Assembly: GCA_032988165.1 (NCBI GenBank)
Contig: JANTQF010000023.1
Location: 62,001-126,000, forward strand
Reading direction: 5' to 3'
Source: Emmonsiellopsis sp. PD_33
Lineage: Eukaryota; Ascomycota; Eurotiomycetes; Onygenales; Ajellomycetaceae
Length of the DNA stretch: 64,000 nt
Each line of letters starts with the position of its first letter. Positions within the stretch are counted from its first letter, which is position 1. Under the pieces are notes generated by a model that saw nothing but the letters and a program-made list of their open reading frames with translations, ran no database searches and was not told where the DNA came from. The position numbers and the translations under genes were made by a program. Of this stretch, positions 10,823 through 22,828 are shown piece after piece.

Positions 10823-12339
10823 TTAGTCAAAAAAGAAGGTGGGAAATTGAGTCCAATCAGTGTGTCCAAATCGGACATATTGGTTGTAGAAGCATCGTGG
10901 GAGAAGTCCATCTGGAGTAGTTGCTGTCATGTCCAATTCGCCATTGTTGCCATTGTTGTAGCAGTCAATCAGATTGATATAGTAGCCCTAGAAAGCTTTG
11001 ATTAGCCTGATATTCTGAAAGAGCAGCCGATAGCCACCAATTAGGGTGCTCACTTCCAATTCAAAGCCATATCTGTCAATAAGCTTGTCATACACTTCTT
11101 CATCGAAAAGGTTGTAGTCCTCTGGGGGGACAGAGGCCTGCAGTTTCCAATCCGCTATACCGGTAACGCACTAAAAGAATAAAGTCAGAAGCCGGACCAA
11201 ATATGGCAGCAAGACACAATCAGATAAGCCTACGGTCTCGGGATCTCCGTCTTCACAAAAACTGGGATCATATGGGACGGTCAAATAGAAGCAGCGAAAA
11301 TCGCCAGGCTTCGCCTCGAGCCAGTATGAGCCCTTGTAGTTGCAGTTTGCCTTGGAGATGTTGCTGTCGCCAAAGAGCATATACCAAACGCTCTTCATGC
11401 CCAAGTCAACCAACTTCTTGGTCTATAAATATCGAAAATCGTCAGCAAAATGTGATTCGGATAGGCTAGATGTTATAGTAGACTCACAATCCTTTTCGAG
11501 AAACCAGAATAAACACCCGTAAAGGAGGCATCGTCCTTATCCTGGTCAACGAGTATAGAAGGATCGTTAAAGAATCTCGATGTGGGATGCTCCAAAGTAG
11601 TCCAAGTGACTAAGGGGAGAATATTGGGATCACCATGGCCTGTCGCGGCGTTTAGGATGGTAGCAACATAGTTCCCGGCAGTACCGACCATGCCACCCAA
11701 GGCAGCCTCAATAGAAGTAGTGTCAATCTTATCCGCCTCCGGGCTCTTGATGAAATCGAAGGCCGCTGAAGCGAGGCCAATTGAACCACTCAAAACCGAC
11801 CCTGGCCCAGGTACATGTTCTGCAATTTTTCCAGCAATTTCGAAGGCGGCAGGCACCCAGTCCACCCATGAATCATCTGGCTCTGGAGGTGAGAAGTCTT
11901 CAGCAATCTGTTCAAGATTCAAACTGGCCAGCCAGCCCTCCCATAGCAGTTGGCTGCGGACGGTGGTGGCCTTGCTATGCAACGCTGCGATAGATCTGTA
12001 CACCCAGTAGGTCATCTCATCAGGATAATCACTGCATTTGCCGTTGGGGTTGCAGTCGCCATCGATTTCGCCGCAGCCAGAGAGAGGCGAAGACCCTCCG
12101 ATAATATCGGCCGGGAACGTGCGCTCGTAAAGGCTGTTGACCCAGTCCTTCTCGCCGTCTGGCAGACTGTTGAACGCTATGTCTAGCCAGATAATGCATC
12201 CCGTGCTATCCAAGAGTGCCTTGACGCCGTCAACAGAGGAGGTGTCGTGAGCCTTACATGAGTAAGGGTTGTCGAGAGGGATTGCCGTTGATGTTGTCGC
12301 CAACGCAGCCAAGATGGCAACCGGGAGCTTTTGAAACAT
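10823..12339 (-). CDS. Secreted cysteine-containing protein, four exons
   Basis: Exons 11488-12339, 11234-11422, 11054-11170 and 10823-10987 (minus), 440 aa; all three introns are GT...AG and phase 0. A signal peptide is clear: MFQKLPVAILAALATTSTA with a likely cleavage near residue 19. The mature chain has about 11 cysteines, including GCGEIDGDCNPNGKC (around residues 88-100), then a segment rich in small residues (about 180-230) and a Cys-bearing C-terminal domain (NCNYK, RCFYL, SFCED, DCYNN, RCFYN) spread over the last three exons. I do not recognise the family. Length, signal peptide and cysteine content suggest an extracellular fungal protein. Splice joins are strong; function is unknown. 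Confidence 0.8.
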
Positions 12340-13307
12340 CTTGACAACGAACAGGTCGGGTAGAAAAAGAAGGAGAAGGGATTAGAATGAAGCAGTGTTG
12401 ATGGACAGAGAAAGCTCCCCAGACGGGCTCATCTGGACCTTTTATATTCGAGTTTACCCCCATGATGGATGACAGCATTCATGAGTACGCTCTTTGCTTG
12501 TACGAAGCTTCAGCTGAGGTCCAAATTTGGAATATGATATGATCAGCCAATGTTACCTTATCCCAGGGCGCGTTTAGTAGTTAAACTGGAGCAACACGCT
12601 CTTGTGGGACAAATCAATCTGAAATCATCCGTGTTTTGCTCTTGATAACTACTCTATTTCAACCTTGTGTTTAGTGACATCACGATATCCCACAACCTAT
12701 AAAGGGTTGGAGCGTATTGAAACGCACGATGTCACGATGTCACGATGTCACGATGTCACGCTGTCTTACTGCTTATTGCCGGTCATAGTATTTATGTACC
12801 GCGAATCATACGATCAGGTAGCAGTGTGTGAACTGAATAAATATTCCAACCCGGTGCAATTGTAAAGGGGATGGCGCAGCCATGGATGAGCGTCATCCGA
12901 ATCATAGGGTCACTCAGAGCGGGTCATCCGGGTTGGTACTGTGCTGAATCCAATGTCCCTTTCCCTCAACCTCGCGTTGGATGAGATGAGATATATCACG
13001 GTTCGATGATATTCCCCAGTGTGCATCGTTATGATCCGTAGACACCGGTAGTCGAGAATGCTTTCCGCTGGTGAGAACCTGATTAACATTTGTTCCAATT
13101 CTAATATCCAACAAGGGATCGTGGATCTCCCATAGAGCCCGTTGCTTCTTGATAACCTTCCTGCTAACTAGTAATCACTCGGCTTGCTGAGTTGCCACAA
13201 GGCCAGAAGGCCATTTTCAATATTGAAATCAATGGATGTTATAAGAACGGCTGTAGTCTGCACGAAGAGATGCTGGCCGCAAAGTTCGGAAGATATTTCA
13301 TACACCC
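12340..13307. other. Gap with 8-bp tandem repeat and possible gene debris
   Basis: It contains a short perfect tandem repeat of CACGATGT (period 8, about 4.5 copies, near 12,726-12,761). No intact gene is visible. The part from about 12,900 to 13,300 may be eroded downstream sequence of the NLR-type relic, but I could not match it to a domain. Confidence 0.4.
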
Positions 13308-13810
13308 TCACCGAAAAACCAAAGTTACCCAGAGGAAACAGCCATTAGAAGTTTGGAGGATTTGATCAGCCATGTCTTGACGTCCACGCGGAGTCGGTGA
13401 TGGCAAAGAATCGAGGTTTGCTTTTAGGAATTGTAAGATATCCTTGTTTGGGTCCTCCTCTTGGATAGTCTTCGATGAAACTTCAACTGATGGGTTCGTA
13501 GCATTCATGTATGCACCAACTGGACCCCTAGAAGTCGCAAAGATACATAGAGGCTATAGTTCTTGCATCTTGGACAAATGACCAGGCCTGCCACGAAGCC
13601 AAAGCGCTCTAGGGCAAGTAGCCTCCTACCATTGTTCAAAACAATCCTTCTAGGCAAGCCAATCGCACGAGCCTGGCAATCGAATGGAGTCCAAGGTCAT
13701 GACGTCGTCTTCAGTGGCATCTCTAAAGCCAAGAAACAGGTTCAAGGCTTCTATTTGATCGTATCCTGCCAGCGGTTTCTCAGAACTCTTTGAGGGTCTT
13801 TTGCTCTCTA
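13308..13810 (-). pseudogene. Broken NACHT/NLR-type gene relic
   Basis: One minus-strand frame carries pieces of a fungal NLR/STAND protein in the right order, interrupted by three TAG codons. First come the pre-NACHT helix block (DQIEALNLFLGFRDAT, RLPGSCDWL) and the LWLRGRPG lead-in to the P-loop. Then there is an abrupt jump to the post-Walker-B segment ATSRGPVGAY, and finally the GCFLWVTLV block at the frame's end. The P-loop GKT/S and Walker B segments are missing, so roughly 100 or more codons look deleted. All in-frame stops are TAG, as expected from C-to-T change on one strand or the other. It cannot encode a working NTPase. Confidence 0.75.
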
Positions 13811-14449
13811 TATATGCGGCCCGTGCGTTTCTGGCTGTAATATAGGAAGAGTCATTCGGGGAAGAAAAACGCGCAACGTCTGTCCTTATGATTTGCGCTA
13901 AGGTACATTTTTCTTTCGTTCGCGTGGTTCATGACAGCGCTTTTTTGCCGACGATAAGGGCAGGTGGGTGGGCAAAATCATGAAAGTTCTTGGTTCGATT
14001 GGTATCGGGAGAAACTCATTCGTTCCTTCAAGCGCTGTTGGGAGATTGGTTCGCACAAGGGAGCAGCATCACCAGTTGCATGCCAATGCAGTCTCCGTGC
14101 CGATTGACGCCCTGGGCTGGGAATGGTCGGGCTATCCCTGCCTCCTGCTGTGCTTGGGCCCCGGCGCTTGCAGATATTTCGTTCGCCAAACAGAATCTCT
14201 GCCATCAGCTCCACCAATTGCGGATGCAGGACTAGCTTGCAACTCTGAGCCTCACTTGTCTTGTACTCCTGTTGTTCTCATGAGCAGCAGGACAGGGTAC
14301 AACGTCCATGCATATAACTCCCCGCATTGGGCTATTTAACCCAGGGCTGCCAGTTGATAACTGAATGAGATAACGAAGAAATCCTCGGGCCAAAAAGCTG
14401 GTCATTCTCACCCCACCAAACACGCAGATTTATCATCTCGGCCAAAAAA
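13811..14449. other. Intergenic stretch before the kinase-like gene
   Basis: It holds the remaining flank of the NLR relic and the presumed promoter of the kinase-like gene. The plus-strand frame at 13,968-14,339 has no recognisable composition and is mirrored by open frames in other phases, so I do not call it. Confidence 0.4.
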
Positions 14450-15919
14450 ATGGTGGACGCTTCCATCTGGAATCAGGAAATCCAAGTCCCGGAGGATGTC
14501 ATATCCTCTGTTGACAGCCAGGTCTTAGCGAGTAAGAAGTTCGATTCGTTGTTAGCGCTGCTATTTTGGCCGCGATAAATTTTCAAGGGCTGATGCGATT
14601 CTTTCCTAAATAGAGCTCCCTGCCGGCTCCACAGTGATCGGAATTTCGCCTTATGGGGCATCCTACTGGACCCGTACCGCCCGGATTCAGGTCACAAATG
14701 CCCAAGATAATGAAATCTCATACTTCTTAAAGGTAAGTTGCTCGTGTCGTAAAATATGCATCGACCTACCATATATTAACTAGCACACCAGGTTTCCCAA
14801 GGCGAAACCGGCAAGGGAATGATGGAAGGGGAATTTCACTCCATGACAGCCATTTACAAGGCGGTCCCTGAGCTTGTCCCGAAACCAATTGGCTTTGGCA
14901 CGTACGAGGAGCAACCCGATGTGCATTTTTTCATCTGCGACTTCCATACCATGACCGACGGTATTCCTGACATTTCAGATTTCCCTGCCATGTTAGCGCG
15001 GCTGCATAAGAATGGCGTCTCTCCGAACGGCAAGTTTGGCTTCTTCGTGACCACTTACCACGGAAGGCTTGCGCAGGATACTACCCCGTGCGACACCTGG
15101 GAGGAAAGCTTTTCAAGAGGCATCGATCAGTTCTTCCGAGCCGAAGAAGTCTCGCAAGGTTATGACGAAGAGATGGCCGAGTTGAGAAAGGGGATCATGG
15201 AAAAAGTAATCCCAAGACTGCTGCGACCACTTGAAACAGAGGGACGAAAAGTCACCCCCCGACTTGTCCATGGAGACTTGTGGGATGGGAATACATCAGT
15301 TGATGCTGAAACCAGCCTGCCCATCATATTTGACGCTTGCTCGTCATATGCGCATCATGAATGTGAGATCTAGCCACCACCATGAACCTGAAAAATGACA
15401 AATCACTGGTGTATGGTTTTACTAACCCGAGACCTCATTAATTTCAAATAAGATGAGTTGGCACCATGGAGGCCTGCGAGACATAAGATCGGGAAGCCGT
15501 ACATGATTGAATACCTCAAACACTTCCCCGTGTCAGAGCCCGCAGCAGATTTTGACGATCGTAACGCCCTATATTGCGTGTAAGTTCGCCCCCCTCCCTC
15601 CCTCCCTCCCCCCCGTTTCTTTAGATGCCAGCAAGCGAAAGCAGGTTTAACGTTAGAAAATCTTCACAGGAGATTCAATCTCTGCTCATCAGCTCTATAT
15701 CCTGGGAATCTCCGCTTCCGAAATATGTACGTGAACCATGAGATTGATATACGATCAATGATGTGATAATATGCTAATGAGCGATATACCAACAGCGTCA
15801 AGGAAGAAATGCGGACACTCGTCGAGAAGTACCCTCTTGGATATGAAGGCTACATACAACAGGCGCACGTTGCAAGGAACCCTGCTCGTTTCGGAACACC
15901 TCCTACTGGCTTAGTATGA
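14450..15919 (+). CDS. Fructosamine-3-kinase-like phosphotransferase
   Basis: Six exons: 14450-14531, 14614-14732, 14792-15362, 15453-15579, 15670-15726 and 15796-15919, 359 aa, every join in phase. The catalytic loop is HGDLWDGN at about residues 227-234 (Asp229 as base, Asn234 for metal). A metal-binding FDACSSYAHHEYEL follows at about 247-260, where intron 3 splits the Tyr codon. The C-terminus resembles fungal fructosamine kinase-family proteins (PF03881-like; APWRPARHKIG, RFNLCSSALYPGN). The family phosphorylates the sugar of glycated proteins or amines, promoting deglycation. The N-terminal nucleotide-binding lobe is short. Family is confident, substrate is not. Confidence 0.85.
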
Positions 15920-16977
15920 GTTTAATCAATTTCTTATCTGGCAGCAGTGCACCTCCTTGCCAGCCGCGCGATTCTTGCTTTCTGTGTAGGAGACTGCATT
16001 TTGTTCAGGGAACTCACTTCTCAATTCTGGATGGGCGTCAAATTCCCCCATTGTTATCACTTAAAGTTCTCACCCCTTAACAGTTCTTCCCTAGACACAT
16101 GGGCATAGCAGAATTGAACTGCTTTCTTGCTTATTTCTCCCATTCAAGACCCGGACCCGTTTGATGCGTTCCGCATCGTCGAACTCGATATTAAGGACGT
16201 GCGGGCCCATAGTTGGAATCGATTTCCGCGTGACGACGTACGCCGTCCACAAAGCTTGGCATGGTGGAGGCAGTGACGAGAACGACGTTGACGGTGGTGG
16301 TGGTGGTAATCATGACGGTGTCTGTCGAAAGTTGGGCAGATGAAGTCAGAGTCGGTGAAGGTTAGCGAACCGCCGCTCCTCCAAGAAGCATAGAGACATT
16401 GGAGTATGGTCCATGACGAGCTATTCGGTGAATAACGAATGCTCGTACTCGTGTAAAGAGGCGATATCCGTTGACTGCAAAGGCGTAGATAAACGGGAAG
16501 CGAATCATCAGACGTAAATTAAAAACGATACTCTCCGAGAGACCCGACACTAGACCGGAATAATTGAGATATTTCAAACGGGCAGACTTGTCCATTCTCG
16601 CTTTCCTTCCATTCCCTTTCCAAAGATGCTGTGTCTCCGGCCAAAATATAATGACGAAATGCAGGGACAGGGTGAAACAGATCGAAAAAAAAAACGAAAC
16701 GAAAAAAGTAGAGGAGTGGTTTGGGGTTTCCAACAGAAAGAAAGGGAACAGAAAAAGGACAGAGAGATCTAAAACGATGACATTCGTAGCATGGCTTGGT
16801 ACCAGACGCCAATACAATGCAAACAAAAAGCAAGGGTATATATATAAAAACATTAGGAGAAAGTCAGGGGGGACCGTCATGTCCAACCTGCCAGTTTGCC
16901 AGCCGTAAAAAGGGGGGGGGGATTCCAAAAAAAGAAAAAAGAAATATCACATAACCTATCCACCTTCAACCCATCAC
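15920..16977. other. Convergent intergenic region
   Basis: It lies between the 3' ends of the kinase-like gene and minus-strand SYS1. A hydrophobic minus-strand frame (16,362-16,928) sits in the SYS1 3' flank, but it is T-rich, lacks family motifs and overlaps an open frame on the other strand. A-rich tracts occur near 16,686-16,710. I see no gene. Confidence 0.45.
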
Positions 16978-17756
16978 TCAAGCCGGCTCCTGTTCCCTCT
17001 CCTTCATCGCAACCATCTCATAATCCGCATCCCCATCTCTACTCCTGAATCTCCCCCTTCCTCTTGTGAATCCTAAAAACCCACCGGCACCACCTGCTTC
17101 CTCATCCGCACCGGCTGAGCTGCCACCGGCCTGATTCGATCCGCCAAATGTAATAGGCCGGAGCTCTCTCCACTGACACGCCCACATTCCGAGGAATGTC
17201 ATCAGGGCCGCGCTGGCGAATTGGAGGCCCCACCATAGCCAGTTTGTCGGGAGGGAATGGGTGTAGAAGGAGGTGACGAGGAGGTGAATGAAGTGGATCG
17301 TGAGAGCAAAGTCCAGGACGAGTTTAGAGCGGGCGACCCATAGGAGGAGGAATATGGCGCTGTAGATTTTGGAGAAATGTCTGTTAGCCTAAGTAGTAAC
17401 AAAAGGGGATGGATGGATGCCACCAGGCAGCCAAAGAAATAGACCGGAAATTAAATGAAAAACCACAAGCGCTTTTCTTTCTTGCTGTTTTCCCATAATA
17501 ATACTCACCCAATCGAACTATTAAGCAACCAAACCAACCCCAGCGTCCATCCTACCGTCGTGTCGCCGCGGAGACTCTGCCAGCTGAGAATGAGATCGGG
17601 CGAAAAGGCCGTGCCCGCAACCAGCGCGGTAAAGAGGATTAGGACGCTGGCGCAGGCATAGTAGGCGACTTGGAGAAGGAGGATCTTTTTCACGATCTTT
17701 AGGGGCGGGAGTTCAGTTAGAGCACCGGCTCGGGGAGGCCTCCGGCGTCGTTGCAT
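16978..17756 (-). CDS. SYS1: Golgi integral membrane protein SYS1
   Basis: Exons 17509-17756 and 16978-17359 (minus), 209 aa; the 149-bp intron starts GTGAGT and splits a Gly codon. The N-terminus LTELPPLKI, LLQVAYYA and GDTTVGWTLGLVWLLNS, then VARSKLVLDFALTIHFIHLL and WGLQFASAALMTFLG, match Sys1 throughout, with four hydrophobic segments. Sys1 is the Golgi receptor that recruits the Arl3/ARFRP1 GTPase and so GRIP-domain golgins to the trans-Golgi. The C-terminal about 60 residues are a Gly-rich, then basic and acidic cytosolic tail. It is divergent from COA6 across 453 bp. Confidence 0.93.
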
Positions 17757-18209
17757 GGAGCGGGCTTATTGTTGTCTTCGTTGGGTGGTTTGGAAAAGGT
17801 GTTATGAACGGCGGGGGGTAGTAGGGAGGGTGGTCATTTCAGATCGTGGTTAGGATGCATAGAAGTGGGTACATAAGATATATCTTTTTCACGGGATAGC
17901 ACGTAGTATTTAGTAGGGAATGATAGGGAGTTGTTGAGTTGTTGTTGGATGCGAGGTAAATGATGATGTTGCCAGGATTCCGTTTGGTGAGGCTTCTCGC
18001 ACGTGACATCGAAATTGTCCGCCGGACGCTGTCCAGGCGGGAATGACGACGATACAAACTCCGCCTGGACATTTAATAGAAACAATCGAATACAACGACC
18101 CCCAATTTACCCTCGCATCAAATCATTTACCTCCTCTCCTCCGCCATTACTCTTCCCTTCTTCCGCCGCCAATTCCTCCCCCATCCACCACCCCTCCGAC
18201 TCCAACAAC
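17757..18209. promoter_or_regulatory. Bidirectional promoter SYS1 / COA6
   Basis: 453 bp between the divergent starts. It contains a CACGTGA box at 18000-18006 and, next to it, GTCCGCCGGAC (about 18,018-18,028), a perfect 11-nt palindrome. Short frames across it are not conserved-looking. Confidence 0.5.
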
Positions 18210-18706
18210 ATGGGCTGGTTCTCCTCCGCCTCGAGCCCCCCCGCGCCCAAAGCCTCAGACGGCGGCTCCATCGCCCCGGACCGCTCCTCGCGAGAACAAT
18301 GCTACATCGCCCGCGACCGCTTCTTTAATTGTCTCAATCAGAACAACATAATAGACGCAATTAAGGATGATAAGGGTGCACGGTCGAGTTGCGGCAAGGA
18401 GATTGAGGAATTTGAGAGCGCGTGTTCGAAGACTTGGGTACGTCATACATAATTTTCTTGAGGGGGAGAGAGAGAATGTTGCCTTTTCCCTTTTCCTTTT
18501 CTGTCGTGTTGGTTTTTTTTTTTTGTGTGAGGAGCGGGAAGATAGCTGACTAGTTTGCAATTTTGCTGTTTCTTTTATTATAGGCAAAATACTTCAAGGA
18601 GAAACGGGTCATGGAATATAGACGGGATCAGACGATTGAGAAAATAAAACGGGACGATGCGGAGATGGCGGCGAGAGAGGCGGAGAGGAAGGGCGGGAAA
18701 ATATAA
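18210..18706 (+). CDS. COA6: Cytochrome c oxidase assembly factor COA6-like
   Basis: Exons 18210-18437 and 18584-18706, 116 aa, phase-0 join after the residues KTW. The sequence starts MGWFSSASS and has SREQCYIARDRFFNCLNQN followed by a second Cys pair (SSCGKEIEEFESAC), the CX9C-CX9C-type pattern of the COX6B fold, then KTWAKYFKEKRV. This is the COA6 layout: a mitochondrial intermembrane-space thiol-reductase-like factor needed for CuA-site maturation of Cox2. The C-terminus is highly charged. An ATG-like start further upstream (18,003) would add a low-complexity Pro/Ser segment and is unlikely. Confidence 0.88.
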
Positions 18707-19284
18707 ACACGAATATACTCCGGGTTGGCTGGGCGGATTCTGTACTATATACGACGGTTTGTTGATTGAGCAGGTTCTGTTTGGGAATTGGGCTGGTTAG
18801 GGGGTGTGTTAAATAGTGTGGATCGGGATATTCATCATTGTTATATTGTATATTAGATTGATACACGGCAATTTCTTTATTATTCAACTCTTTATGCGGC
18901 TTCATCAGGAATGACTCCCCCCCCTCCTTTCCTTGACGGGAACTACCTCTTCGGACCAGGAATGGTTTGATGCACTGGATGCAATGGAAGCACTGGCACG
19001 TACTAGGATGGGCGGACTGTGATACTATTATATTAAGGATATGAATATACTATTTACATCTTCAGCATATTGTTGATAATCTCTCTGCTCAACTTGTTAT
19101 GCATCCAGGTTCGCAATTTGGGTTTGCGGGTGCAATGTCTTATCGCCAAGTCGGATAGACAGAGTCATTTGCCAGTCAAATGGCTTCATGGTGGGACGAA
19201 ACGGATGGTTGGGATACATGTACGTAAATAATGATACGGAATATGTCGCTTGCAATCCAGTTGGGTGAGCTAAAATAAAAGGAC
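18707..19284. other. Convergent 3' flanks COA6 / NAB3-like
   Basis: 578 bp between two 3' ends. A small open frame on the minus strand (18,609-18,905) overlaps the COA6 exon and is not supported. No repeats of note. Confidence 0.4.
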
Positions 19285-22200
19285 TCATTGCTTCCACTTC
19301 ATTAGTTGATCCATGATGCTTTGAACATGTGGGGGCATTTGTGAAGGCATTTGAGGCGGCATCTGCGGTACCGGTTGTGAGGGTGGTTGGGTAGGCTGTC
19401 CTCCCAACGACTGGGCCAAAAGAGATGCCAAATTGGCATCAGGAGGTATAGTAGGTGCCGCTGGCGGAATACCAAACGCGGAAGCAAGAGGCTGCCCTTT
19501 GCTGGTTGTGGTAGCTGGGGGGAATATAGGGGTACGTGGAGGAGGAGCATTTGTAAGCATGCTGGCAAGGTCGGTTGGGTTGCCTGGCGGTGCATATTGC
19601 TGTTGCGCAGCTTGCAGTGCAGCGGGGTTATTCTGTAGGGATCGTAGAAGGGATTGGAGCGCGGGGCCATCCAGATTCGATATGAGATTTGCAATATCAC
19701 TTGTCCCCGAAGGAGGTTGCGAGAATGAGTTTTGAGGGGCAGGGGGGATCTGGGGAACTGGGGGTGCTTGAGTTGAGAGGTATCGGTTAGATATGCTGCT
19801 ATGTTGAACATTCCGAGCATGAAGAACCACTTCTGCTGCAATGTTTAGATCAAGCTCGGAATATTCTACAAAAGAGAGGACAATTAGCATTGGCGGATCC
19901 GTATAAACTAGTAAACCAATCATAACAATGTCGAGAATCTCACCATTGAATCGAACATTATCGATACCATTGCTACGATCAAACACCTGCAGAGGGATTT
20001 TCCGGGAGTATTGATGTGCTCTAGATAGTTTGACAATAGCCATAACCCCCTCAATTATCTGGCGACGAACAACAGCGGAAAGGGGAATTCGGGGGCTCAA
20101 AATCAGGACGTCAGTCGGTAAACCCCGATCTCGGAATGAGTTTTCGACGTGATACACAAAATCCCTAGAAAATAAAGACGTTAGAATCAACACAAGTATG
20201 CCAGCAGGGTTGATTAACGCGCTACCTGTCGACATCTTCTAGAACCACAATTTGAACATCTGGTACTTCGCGTGGGGATCGCCTTGGAATGGGCAGATCC
20301 GCGTCACTGAGATAGCTTCTTTCTCTTTCTCTTGGACTTGGACTTCGATATCTCGATGGACGTCCAAAAGGGGACCTAGACCTAGACCTAGATCTAGAAC
20401 GGCGTCTGTCGCGGCGCCTATCGTAAACCTCCGGTGTCCGATCCCGAAAACGATGGGTCGGTCGGCGAAAGCCACGTGGAGAGGGAGAGCGACCGGGCCT
20501 ATAATCATCACGCCGGCGGTAGGTCTCGTCGCGGTCTCGAGGTTCGATAGACTGAACCGGTCTTCCATGGTCAGGTGGTCTATCATACCGATCACTAGTT
20601 TGGCGGCTACCACGATGAGTTGGCAGGCCTCGCCCATGCTCTGGTGATCGAGATCTTCTCGCAGCCGGTGCTCGGCCAGGTTCGCTTCCCGGAACATTTC
20701 TAGGCGTTCTTTGTGGTTTTGATATTTCAAGATCTGAACAAAGTTAGCCATTTCATTTCTCCCTTTGTTTGGCTACCCTCTAAAACCCCAACTCACGAAT
20801 TTTGCGACCCCTCACGACCCCTCCTTGCTCTGCATCGAGTGCCCTACGGCACGATTCAGGCTCCAAGAACTGAACGAATCCATATGCCTGCTTTATAGAT
20901 ATTTGGCCTATTGTGCCATAGTGGTGAAACAGATGGAATAGGTCTCTCTTCGTGACTCGTTCTGTCGGAAGGTTCCCTGCACAATATTAACATCATTCCA
21001 CCGCGGATAGATACCGTTCAAAATACCTACCCACAAATAACCTCGAGCCCGGCTGGAATCGATCCCAAAGTCCTTCAGTGACATAAATTCGTTCGTCACG
21101 GAGAAAATCGTCGTATTTCTTTTGGATTTCTGGGGCCCACGGTGCTTCACGATCACCTTCGCCACGAATTATCCTCAACTCTTTTTCAAGTCTATCACCT
21201 CGAGGGGGATTATGAACAGCCGAGGTTGATTGGATGCTAGATGAAGGGGGCAATTTTTGGAAAGTGGCAATAGGGGGAGGAGGGAGCCCCTTTGCGGTGG
21301 ACGATGTCCCAGGGGCACGGGCTGGTGCAGGAGGTAGTGACAGTCCGCTAGGTTGGGGTAAATTACTTTGGGCATACTGGGAAGTATCATTTTCGTGTTG
21401 ATTAGGCAGGGGGTGAAAGGAATGGATATTATCAGTGGCGGAGTAATAGGGGTGGATGGAAGGTTTTTCTTGAGGAGGCGGGCGGGGAGGGAGCCCTGCA
21501 GGGAGAGGATGGTGAGATGGTTCTGAGGCGGGAGGTATGGTCTTGTGATCATCAGTAGATGTCGTCGGGTTGATAACAGCGGTAGCAGATATGGGAATAT
21601 GCATGGACTGGGTATTCAAAGGTTTCTGAAGAGTGGCATCTCCCTCGGGGGTGTGGCTTGCCTCGGTTTGGACATTTTTATCATGGCCACCACCTATACT
21701 GCGTGCATTTTCCGCAAAGAAAGCATTTGTTTCTTCTTGTGGTCTCGACGTATAATCATTTCTCGAAATAATAGAATCTGGGCAGGGCTCAGAGGGAAAT
21801 AGTTCGGAAGGGATGGGACGATCTAATGGGAGGGAAGTCTCAGATACGGAGGCAGAGAGGGAGGCGGCGGATGGGGTCACTTTGAGGCTGGAGGATTCAA
21901 GAACGGGAGAGGTAAAGTGGCTCGAAGAAGTCGCGATTTGAGTAGCCGCGCAAGCCGATTCATTTTCTGTTTCTGTTTGTGGGAAGCCCATTTCAAAAGA
22001 CCCTGCGAAACTGGAAGTATCCTGGGCCCCAGCAGCACCCGGGCCTGGATCCCCTACATCATTATGCAACATAGAGAAGGTATATCTTGCGAGCCGGATC
22101 TGCGCGCTTACGGCTGCCTCGGGTTCGGGTGGAGGTGTTTGGATGTCAGATGTCTTTTGATATGCGGCCGTGTCGTTGAAGGCCAGGTCTGTCTGATATT

Positions 22201-22309
22201 GGAGCACTGGGATGGCGGTGGGTTCTGACACGTGGAGTGGGCGTGGGCTCTCCGGAGTCAAAGTCTTGCCACGAAAATGCAAAGCTTCTTCTGGGGTGTT
22301 AGAAGTCAT
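19285..22309 (-). CDS. NAB3: Nab3-like nuclear RNA-binding protein
   Basis: Five exons (minus): 21031-22309, 20797-20976, 20226-20733, 19944-20164 and 19285-19865, 922 aa, all phases consistent. Residues 1-420 are disordered and Pro/Ser-rich. An RRM follows (about 422-490) with RNP2 RLFVGNLP and RNP1 AYGFVQF. Next is an Arg-Ser tract RRRSRSRSRSRSP (about 597-608). The conserved block DLPIPRRSPREVPDVQIVVL leads into a folded domain (YHVENSFRDRGLPTDVLIL, about 655-760) typical of fungal Nab3 homologues. The C-terminus is Pro/Gln/Met-rich. Nab3 with Nrd1 and Sen1 terminates Pol II on noncoding RNA and passes transcripts to the exosome. The SR tract and yeast-like termination role are not proven for this lineage. 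Divergent from the ICT1-type gene. Confidence 0.88.
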
Positions 22310-22828
22310 ATATGCGACAGCTATGCGCTTATCCAGGCGTCTATTGGATCACAGCTACGTTAGGAGATGCGGGCGACTCCAGGCCAGCAGAACGAAGAGG
22401 GGCAGCCACAGGACAAGCTAGGACCACGACAGGGCGAACACAACAAATAAGAAGACATAGGGTCCTTGGCGTACAGAGCAAGCGTGTAGGCGAGATGAGC
22501 AGCAAGGAATCGGAGAGGAGAGGAGAGGTTCCACGCTCCAGGAGTGAATGGTGATGTTGATGAATGTGCGAAAGGCTTGAGGTGCGAAATCAGATCAGCC
22601 AGGCAGGCCTGGAGCTGTCGAAGCTTGGGCGGTGTTTGTGCTGTTTGCATGGGCGGATTTCGGACCGGCTAAACATTAGCTCCCGGGCTAGCCCCTTAGT
22701 CAGCTCCACTCGGCAACAGCCTGCCGCAGACGTCGCGATCTCTCGCGTTGGATTTATTCGGCATTGATGAGGTACGCAGATGTGTGACTGGTACCCTTGG
22801 GCGGCGCATCTTCTATTTTATTGCTGAT
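22310..22828. promoter_or_regulatory. Bidirectional promoter NAB3-like / ICT1-type
   Basis: 519 bp between divergent starts. Small frames in all phases look random. An upstream in-frame start-like codon at 22,748 precedes the ICT1-type gene, but the added residues do not look conserved. Confidence 0.45.

Noticed and set aside
13968..14339. 123-codon plus-strand frame
   Set aside because: No domain features; other frames are equally open; no splice or start context.
16362..16928. 188-codon hydrophobic minus-strand frame
   Set aside because: T-rich 3' flank of SYS1, overlapping open frames in other phases; no family motif or splice context.
20239..20751. Separate protein in the third NAB3-like exon, or a frameshift there
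   Set aside because: Careful re-reading of the minus strand shows one continuous frame through the RS tract into ADLPIPRRSPRE; the other frame is a shadow.
22748..22828. Earlier start for the ICT1-type gene
   Set aside because: It would bury the Arg-rich presequence behind 27 unrelated residues; 22,829 gives a better mitochondrial signal.
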